Below, one piece after another: positions 57,952 through 64,000 of a stretch of DNA of 64,000 bases. Within the stretch, counting starts at the first letter, position 1. Each line of letters starts with the position of its first letter. The translations under genes were made by a program, and so were the position numbers. Source of the DNA: Aralia elata (taxonomy: Eukaryota > Streptophyta > Magnoliopsida > Apiales > Araliaceae); the NCBI GenBank assembly GCA_034770075.1, contig CM068379.1:15561506-15625505 (forward strand). The letters are read 5' to 3'. The notes beneath the pieces were generated by a model that was not told where the DNA came from, searched no databases, and saw nothing but the letters and a program-made list of their open reading frames with translations.

Positions 57952-58525
57952 ATATTATAGGGAGATATACATAGATTGAGAGAATATGAGTCATATGTGG
58001 TTAAAATTTGACTGACAAAATTATAAATTTTTAATTTGACCCCGTATAATAAAAAATTTATAAAATTTTAGTGGAGTCAATTTATATATAATACTTAATT
58101 TTTTAAAAATTTACCTTACATTATAAAGTAATTATTGTTTTTAGTGCAGTACTATCCAAGTGTTTATAGTGAGCTTCCATTTTCTTTTTCATTTAGTATG
58201 GAGGTAGGAGTTGCTATTTTTTATTTGGGAATTTTATGAGACAGGTTATAAGCAAGAAGGGCAGGTCTATAATCTATTTATAAGTGTATGAATTTGGCTA
58301 GTTAAGATCAGAATGAGACCGATGTGTAAACTTATATCTTGTTACAAAGAATGTGTTGTGGTCGTTAGTTTGGTAGTAAAGAAATTTATTTTCCTCTAAA
58401 GCATTACATTTTTCTTGAGGGGGGCCAAAAAATAATTTTTTTGAAGCTTTGGGGTAGGACTTACAAAATTTTCAAACCTTGGGGGGGCCGTGGCCCCCTC
58501 CAGTCCTATGCTAGCTTCGTCCCTG
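57782..58525. mobile_element. Non-autonomous hAT element, copy 2
   Basis: CAAGTATG flanks both ends (57774-57781 and 58526-58533), an 8-bp TSD. Termini are CAGGGACGAAGCCAG and CTAGCTTCGTCCCTG. The left part is closely related to 41281-41849 (ATTTGACGGGGGTTCGGGGGC, then (CA)n at 57908-57943 and a shared block around TTTGACCCCGTATA). The right part (58140-58510) is different, with GGGGCCGTGGCCCCCTCC near the end. No transposase. Confidence 0.93.
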
Positions 58526-58533
58526 CAAGTATG

Positions 58534-59523
58534 TAAGACATGACAATGTCCATTTTGTATTACATTTACGTATATAGTAGCATTTAACTGAGATAAAAAA
58601 AACACAAATTCAATCTATCTTTAGCATAAAGATGATAAAAAGGGTGTTGATGTTAAGTTGGACTGTCACTCTCACTCTAGCTCTCCCTCTATGTGTGATT
58701 ATTTTTGCTCGAATGTGTGGGTGAAGATAGTACAATTTCATAGTAGAGTACACAAATGAGATTAGTTTTTGAATAATTGAATCAAAATACATACTGGCAA
58801 CGCACACACATACAAATAAATACTATATATAAATCCGGTACTACTTTTTATAAAATATAGAACCCATGCATATAAATTAAATACTAAATTCATGGTTAAT
58901 CCAATTTCAATAACTCTCTGACCTTAACTTAGAAATTCAATCGAACAGTTGATAGGCTGGGCAACCTATCTCCGTGTAAACCTAAGGTTGATGGCCTCTC
59001 AACATAAATCTCAAAAGTCATTTGTGCTTCACAAATAAACAAACTGAATGACACTAATGCAACCCAATATTTCCTATATATGCTGTAAATAAATGCATAA
59101 AAAACATTGTAATTGAGCATATATCTTGATTAAACTCAATTGAAGAATAAAAAAGTAATGGTTGTAATAGACTTAATCACAAAAGTTGAGGGGGTTCAAT
59201 AGTTAATTAATCTCTTAGCAGAGGCATTGGGAAGAGATTGAGGTAAAAATGGAATTACCTAAAAGAAAAAATGGTGAGAGACGATAAGTATATTGGGTAT
59301 CAAGCATCTAATTATGTCGCCGTTACTTTTGAAGTAGGATAAGGAAGTGAATGAAAAGTCTTGGAACAGAAAAAGTAGTCTGGAAGGGAGATGAAAAGTC
59401 CTGAACGGAAAATGTATAAAGATCGGCACTGATTGTTGTGACCCGAACGAAACCCGGACGAAATCCGACAGATACGAAACTTTGGTTGCGGTTTTATATT
59501 CTTCAATAGTAGATTATAAGAAA
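58534..59523. other. AT-rich intergenic DNA
   Basis: No gene is supported on either strand. No repeat other than short AT-rich duplications was noticed. Confidence 0.55.
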
Positions 59524-60050
59524 GGATTTTCTTAATGTGTACCCTAAGGCCATGTTTGTTTGCAAGGATTATAATCCCGGGATTATAATCCCATGAATTA
59601 TAATCCCAAGACTATTAATCCTAGGATTAAATAGTCCTAATCACATGTTTGTTTTTCATGGGATTATTTATGGAATAACTTAAAATAATCTCATGTTATG
59701 TTTTAATCCTTCATGATAGGATTATAATACCTAGCTAGACATGGTATTAAATAATCCCTCATCTTAAGCTATTTTATAATCCTTGGACTAATAGTCACAA
59801 GCTCAAATTTAAAAACAAACAAGATACTTGGGATTAATAGTCCTATCCCAAGTATAATTCTTGCAAACAAACATAGCCTAAGGGTACACATTATACACAA
59901 GAATCGAGAGAATATTCTTTTGATTCCTGTGCATATTTTCTTGATCTGTGTGTCAATGCAGAAATCAAAAGAATATGCACAGTAATCAAGAGAATATTCT
60001 CTCGATTTCTGTGTATAGTGTGTGCCCTAAGGGCACACATTAGAAGGACC
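59524..60050. mobile_element. MULE-type MITE hosting a Tourist-like MITE
   Basis: TTATAAGAAA flanks both ends (59514-59523 and 60051-60060). Ends read GGATTTTCTTAATGTGTACCC on the left and GGGCACACATTAGAAGGACC on the right. The interior outside the nested MITE is a palindrome with arms at 59882-59945 and 59965-60032 (GAATCGAGAGAATATTC). Non-coding. Confidence 0.85.
59548..59878. mobile_element. Tourist-like (PIF/Harbinger) MITE, nested
   Basis: TAA flanks both ends (59545-59547 and 59879-59881). Termini are GGCCATGTTTGTTTGCAAG and CTTGCAAACAAACATAGCC. The interior carries repeated GGGATTATAATCCC-like words. It split the left end of the MULE-type MITE, so it is the younger of the two. Confidence 0.9.
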
Positions 60051-60154
60051 TTATAAGAAATGAGAGTACTTGAGAAATGTTATTGTGAATCCTACTGCTC
60101 TATTTTTAATATTCTATAACTAGTAATTTTTTGAAATGCACGTGTATATATATA

Positions 60155-60978
60155 GGACCGATTTATAGTCAACATTGTAAATTTAAAATTATCTTTACAA
60201 TATATTGTGACTGTTTAATCATAGATCTAACTGTGAAAATAATACTCCGTCCACATTTTAGTTTGGGAGAGCCCGTACAACTAAAGTGCGGATGCAAAAA
60301 TTGATGAGAAAATCCTCCAGATTCTGTACTTTAGTAGTGCAGACGGAGAGAAATTTTTTCCCTTTATGTTGGTCTATTCCCGATCAGTTCAATTCTTTCC
60401 CCACGGCTTATTCTTGCCTTCCTCCGATTTGCGTCAATCAAAAATTAGGACAAACCCATATATATGAGAATTGGAGAGAAATAACCCGAGACAGGGAGGA
60501 ATCCATGAGGAGATTGATGAAGGCGTTGCCACCATTGAAACCGAGAGAGAAGGGAAAGAGAAGGCGGAAGAATTATAAAAATTTGCTGCAATAAGCCTTC
60601 ATGAATTCCATATATTTCTTAAATTTTTAATTTGTCCTTTTCCTTTCGCCTTTTCATCCTAGGACAAACCCATATACATGAGAATTGGAGAGAAAAAAGA
60701 AAGAAAATGATTCTCCTAGTTTGCGCTTTAGTTGTACGAACGATATAGATTTGGGTTGAATTATTTTTTTTTTTTTGTCATTTGTCTCGTCCGCAGAACT
60801 AAACTGCGGAGCCTAAGGGCATCTTGATCACTTTTGCAATCTACAATTTAGTTCGGCTAACTCCCCCATATTAAAGTGCGAATGAGACATTATTTTTACC
60901 ATTAGATCTGCGGATGGACGACTACGATTTATTAAAAGGATAATCTTAAATTTACAACGTTAGCTATAAATCAGTCTC

Positions 60979-60981
<3 letters not shown>
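60155..60981. mobile_element. TIR element (MULE-like) with internal ORF
   Basis: The left arm (about 60155-60300) and right arm (about 60830-60981) are inverted repeats: GATTTATAGTCAACATTGTAA versus its near complement, and CCGTCCACATTTTAGTTTGGGAG versus CTAACTCCCCCATATTAAAG on the right. TATATATA lies on both sides, so a TSD is plausible but ambiguous. An internal duplication, CCATATATATGAGAATTGGAG or CCATATACATGAGAATTGGAG, sits at about 60456 and 60669. Confidence 0.65.
60286..60594 (+). CDS. Unrecognised ORF inside TIR element
   Basis: A 102-residue frame starting MRMQKLMRKSSRF. The C-terminal half is charged: ENWREITRDREESMRRLMKA, then PREKGKRRRKNYKNLL. I do not recognise it. It may be a captured gene fragment or chance coding. 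No splice or expression evidence is available. Confidence 0.25.
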   Translation: MRMQKLMRKSSRFCTLVVQTERNFFPLCWSIPDQFNSFPTAYSCLPPICVNQKLGQTHIYENWREITRDREESMRRLMKALPPLKPREKGKRRRKNYKNLLQ

Positions 60982-61009
<28 letters not shown>

Positions 61010-61092
61010 TTGAGGATTTATATTCTTACTGTTAATATCTCTAATAATTAATTATTTTTTAAGGAACCAACTTCGTTCCATGTGTTAGAATT

Positions 61093-61510
61093 AAGGCTTA
61101 AATACACTTTAAATTTTTTACTTTTTACACTTTAAACTTTAATGTTTCAACTTTAAGACATTAAACCTTAAGTCTTTCAATTTTTATAAATTAAACTTTT
61201 TGGCCACCGACATGTAATAATTGATCTGAATGATAGTATTTTGGGTAATTTCACTACTAGATATCTTTGGAAGCACAAAAAATTATACATACATTGTTAT
61301 TGTGTCAACAAAAAAAATAAAAATGGAGCCAATATAAACGACATATATACTTAAAAACTTACTTTTTTACATTAAAGAAAAGCTTATATATCTTTGAAAT
61401 CACATAAAAGTATAGGCACGTGATTATTATATGACGAAGAAGACGAAGAAGACGAAATTAGAACTAATATAAACAATATATATACCCTTAAAATGTTTAA
61501 TTATCCTTTT
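61093..61510. mobile_element. Truncated copy of the 984-1571 MITE family
   Basis: Starts GGCTTAAATACACTTTAAATT as the first copy does, and shares ACATTAAAGAAA, ATATCTTTGAAAT, ATAGGCACGTGATTA and CTTAAAATGTTTAATTAT-type blocks (the last in the opposite orientation relative to copy 1). It stops abruptly at 61510, where a TGTTGTATCCC sequence begins. Confidence 0.7.
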
Positions 61511-63509
61511 TGTTGTATCCCGAAGGCACTGAGAGATCTAGAAGGGGGTTAAATAGATCCTTTAAAAAAATTGCTTTTAAAAAATTATTACTAACTTATA
61601 ATTTAAGCAGATTAATTTAATAGTTTTGCACAGCGGAATGATAATTTGAAAGACCCCTTCAAAGATTTAAGAAAATTCACAGTTCTGAATTTAGTAACCA
61701 AGGTGAAACTAAATCACAGAATAAGTAAATAACTTGACAGAAAAGTAAGTGCAAAAATTAAAAGAGGAACAAAATTTTTAAGTGGTTCGGAGTACAAAGA
61801 TCTCCTAGTCCACTCTTTTTACTCTTTGACTATGTATAATCCATTAAGGATGAGTGATCACGAAGATCTATTCACACAAAACAGTTACACCAAAAGAATC
61901 ACAAAGATTCCTTCAAGTCATAAAAACCCGGATACAACAGATCACTAAGATCTCTTCAAGTCACTAAGACTTGGTTACAATAGGTCACTAAGACATGTAC
62001 GATCACTAAGAGAGTATGATTTTGGGGTGCTGCTAAGTTGCTTGAAGCTTAGTATTGAAGGACTTAGTAGCAGAACAAGTTGTTCAAATTCGTAGAGTAA
62101 AGCTCTTTTTAGTTTGGCAGCAATTCAACTTTTTAATGTTTTATCATTTTTGTTTGATTGAATTTGCTTGACTTTTATAGACCGTCATCGAGATTTTCCC
62201 GTTGGAAAGTTGTCATTGCTTATTTAATGCTCAGATCTTTGAAGATATCTGATTGTTGAGTTTTAAATAAGATGTGTCAGCTTTCGGCTGTGATATGTCA
62301 TATCAGTACTGCTACAATGACATTCACGTGGCTATTATCTTTTCACCAATAGAGTTGTTAGACACATTTCGATCTGACCATCTCCTTAGTCTTAAGAGAT
62401 TTAACAAATTTCCTTGGGATCTTTACTTTACGAATATTATCATTGTCAGTCCATATCAGAACTAATGTACTCTACGATTTTCCTAATCGTAGAGTTTAAT
62501 GATGACCGTAGAGTACCTGGCTAGGCGAACTCAACGTTTTACATGAGACTTCAGTGTACTCTGTGATGCTTTTTTAAGTCATCGTCTCACGTTTTGATTA
62601 TAAAGACCGACTGTCTTCATCTATGGTTTATAAACATAGGTCCTGAGATTTACCATAAAGATTATCTCGAGTTGGTCTTATTACTTCAGTTTGATCTGAG
62701 CTTGGCTCAGGTCAGACACGGGTCTCAAATAGATGAACAAATAATCATGGTTATATTAGTGGAAGGCCATAGGACTACCATTTCCATGGCTCAGCTACGG
62801 TCCTGTTATGGGTTCAAATGTCCATAATCGAAGTTTGCAACAACTTATGATCATTAATGACGGGTACATACCGATTGTGGTTCTAACTCTTTTAGCGAGA
62901 CAGACTATCATTATCCTTTCGGACATGTTCCACGCCTTACATTGGATTAACTATGACTCAGTCATAGTACAGACAACATTCAAGGTCCTATAACACATGA
63001 AAACAAAGCACCTAGCTCGTGAACTATCCTGACCTTTACGCTAGTCCGGGTATGCAAGAATATAACATACATATATAACCGTAACTACTGGGATGAAAAG
63101 AAAAACTTCTCACCTCTTCGTTCTGGTTGCACGTCTTCTCTCTCTTCTGAAGTACGTGATGAAGCTAGCGGGCATCCTCTTGATAGCTCTCTTCCCTACG
63201 GCCACCCTTCCTACTTACTCTCAAGCTTACCGTGTTTCTCTCTATAACAAACTAACAATCTTGACAAACTTCTCAAATGGAATAGGAACTCTATTTATAA
63301 AGAGATTATTACCCAAGCACTGGTCATTACCCAGACATTAGGACCAATTTATAACGATATTGCCTGTTGGTTACTAAGGATTAGGTGAAAAGTTCCACTA
63401 ACCCACTGTTAAATCAGTCTGAAGATTGTCATTTCACTAATCTGGGTTTTAGCAACACAAAGAGTAGGACATTGGCCTAGCTCGGCTGATAGCAAGTAGC
63501 AGTACTGAA

Positions 63510-63559
<50 letters not shown>

Positions 63560-64000
63560 AATTGATTTAGTGCAAGACAGCTCACACCGCCGGTCTTCTA
63601 CTTAGGTTTACCGAATGGACTCTACCAGTTTGATATTGGTGTGGGCCTACACTTACCGGGTCAAGCATATATATACCTGGTACTTCAATTTATAAGTTAT
63701 AAGAAATTTATTATACCCAAACCCAAACTACAAGTCCACCCACCAATACTTGGAAGTGGTCCTGTTTAATAACTAGCTGGGCTAGTCCACTATAATTTTT
63801 TTAGTGAGACTCTAAATTATTAATACCATTAGTACTTATACCTCATTGTCATATCACCTACAAGTCCAATGCATAATTTATTGCTTGGGCTTGTTTAAAC
63901 GATTTACTAGGCTAATCCATTAATATTTTAATTACACACATGGACTATTAACTCAATTAAAACATAGCCACACATAGTTATTCAAATCATCTTTGGGTTT
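61511..64000. mobile_element. Probable LTR or LTR-element sequence running to window end
   Basis: It begins TGTTGTATCCCGAAGG at the exact point where the MITE copy is cut. It contains AAGTGGTTCGGAGTACAAAG, a phrase usual in plant LTRs. On the - strand a TATAAATAG box lies at about 63291-63300 with leader-like sequence below it. No reverse transcriptase or other domain is seen, and no right boundary is found in the window. (GT)n(TA)n at about 63511-63556. Family undetermined. Confidence 0.4.

Noticed and set aside
1..64000. CRISPR arrays, bacterial operons, tRNA and rRNA genes
   Set aside because: The sequence is plant nuclear DNA; none of the needed repeats, cloverleaf patterns or rRNA blocks was seen.

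Overview
This is a stretch of plant nuclear DNA, most likely from a eudicot. It is AT-rich, full of TA, CA and CT microsatellites, and crowded with nested transposable elements. I found one host gene that I can name with confidence: a MIR160 microRNA locus at about 32305-32900 on the + strand, with mature and star strands, a hairpin and a TATA box. I saw no intact protein-coding host gene, tRNA, rRNA or CRISPR array.

Layout. (1) 1-6289 is AT-rich intergenic DNA with MITEs: a 9-bp-TSD MULE-type MITE at 984-1571, two copies of a fold-back element at 1829-2200 and 2618-2910, and a Stowaway-like MITE at 4123-4413. (2) 6290-22728 is a complete but decayed 16.4 kb Ty3/gypsy element of the Tat/Ogre group on the - strand. 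It has a 5-bp TSD (TACTC), LTRs of about 1.1 kb, a PBS, gag-PR-RT-RNase H-archaeal-type RNase H-integrase, and a multi-exon gene in antisense orientation (+ strand, about 8900-12730) that encodes a plant mobile domain (PMD)-like protein. An Athila-like solo LTR (17729-19816, TSD CTTAA) splits its protease. (3) 22734-25560 is the 3' part of an L1-type LINE, interrupted by a small non-autonomous copia-type element (23663-25334). (4) 25560-41280 is intergenic DNA holding a 1.57 kb MULE-like element with a nested hAT MITE, Stowaway-like MITEs, the MIR160 locus, a degenerate tandem array and a complete 1.2 kb TRIM-like element (36444-37665, TSD GTTAG). (5) 41281-41849 is a non-autonomous hAT. (6) 41915-49613 is a full CACTA (En/Spm) transposon with intact termini, TSD ATA, TNP2-type and TNP1-type genes, and palindromic subterminal repeats. 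(7) About 49887-56583 is a large Mutator-like element with TIRs of about 350 bp. On the - strand it carries a FAR1/FHY3-type transposase. On the + strand it carries a PMD-like region followed by a Ulp1-type (C48) cysteine peptidase domain. (8) 56584-64000 holds more small DNA transposons, including a second hAT of the same family (57782-58525) and a Tourist-like MITE nested in a MULE-MITE, plus an LTR-like insertion that runs to the window end.

The most unusual content is the pairing of PMD-like genes with two unrelated mobile-element classes within 45 kb: antisense in a Tat retrotransposon, and next to a Ulp1-like peptidase in a MULE. All element proteins seen here are decayed by frameshifts and stop codons, so none is likely to be autonomous now. 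MIR160 is expected to repress ARF10/16/17-type auxin response factors (established knowledge). Repeat boundaries with matching TSDs are read directly from sequence; family names rest on recognised motifs, because no search could be run.
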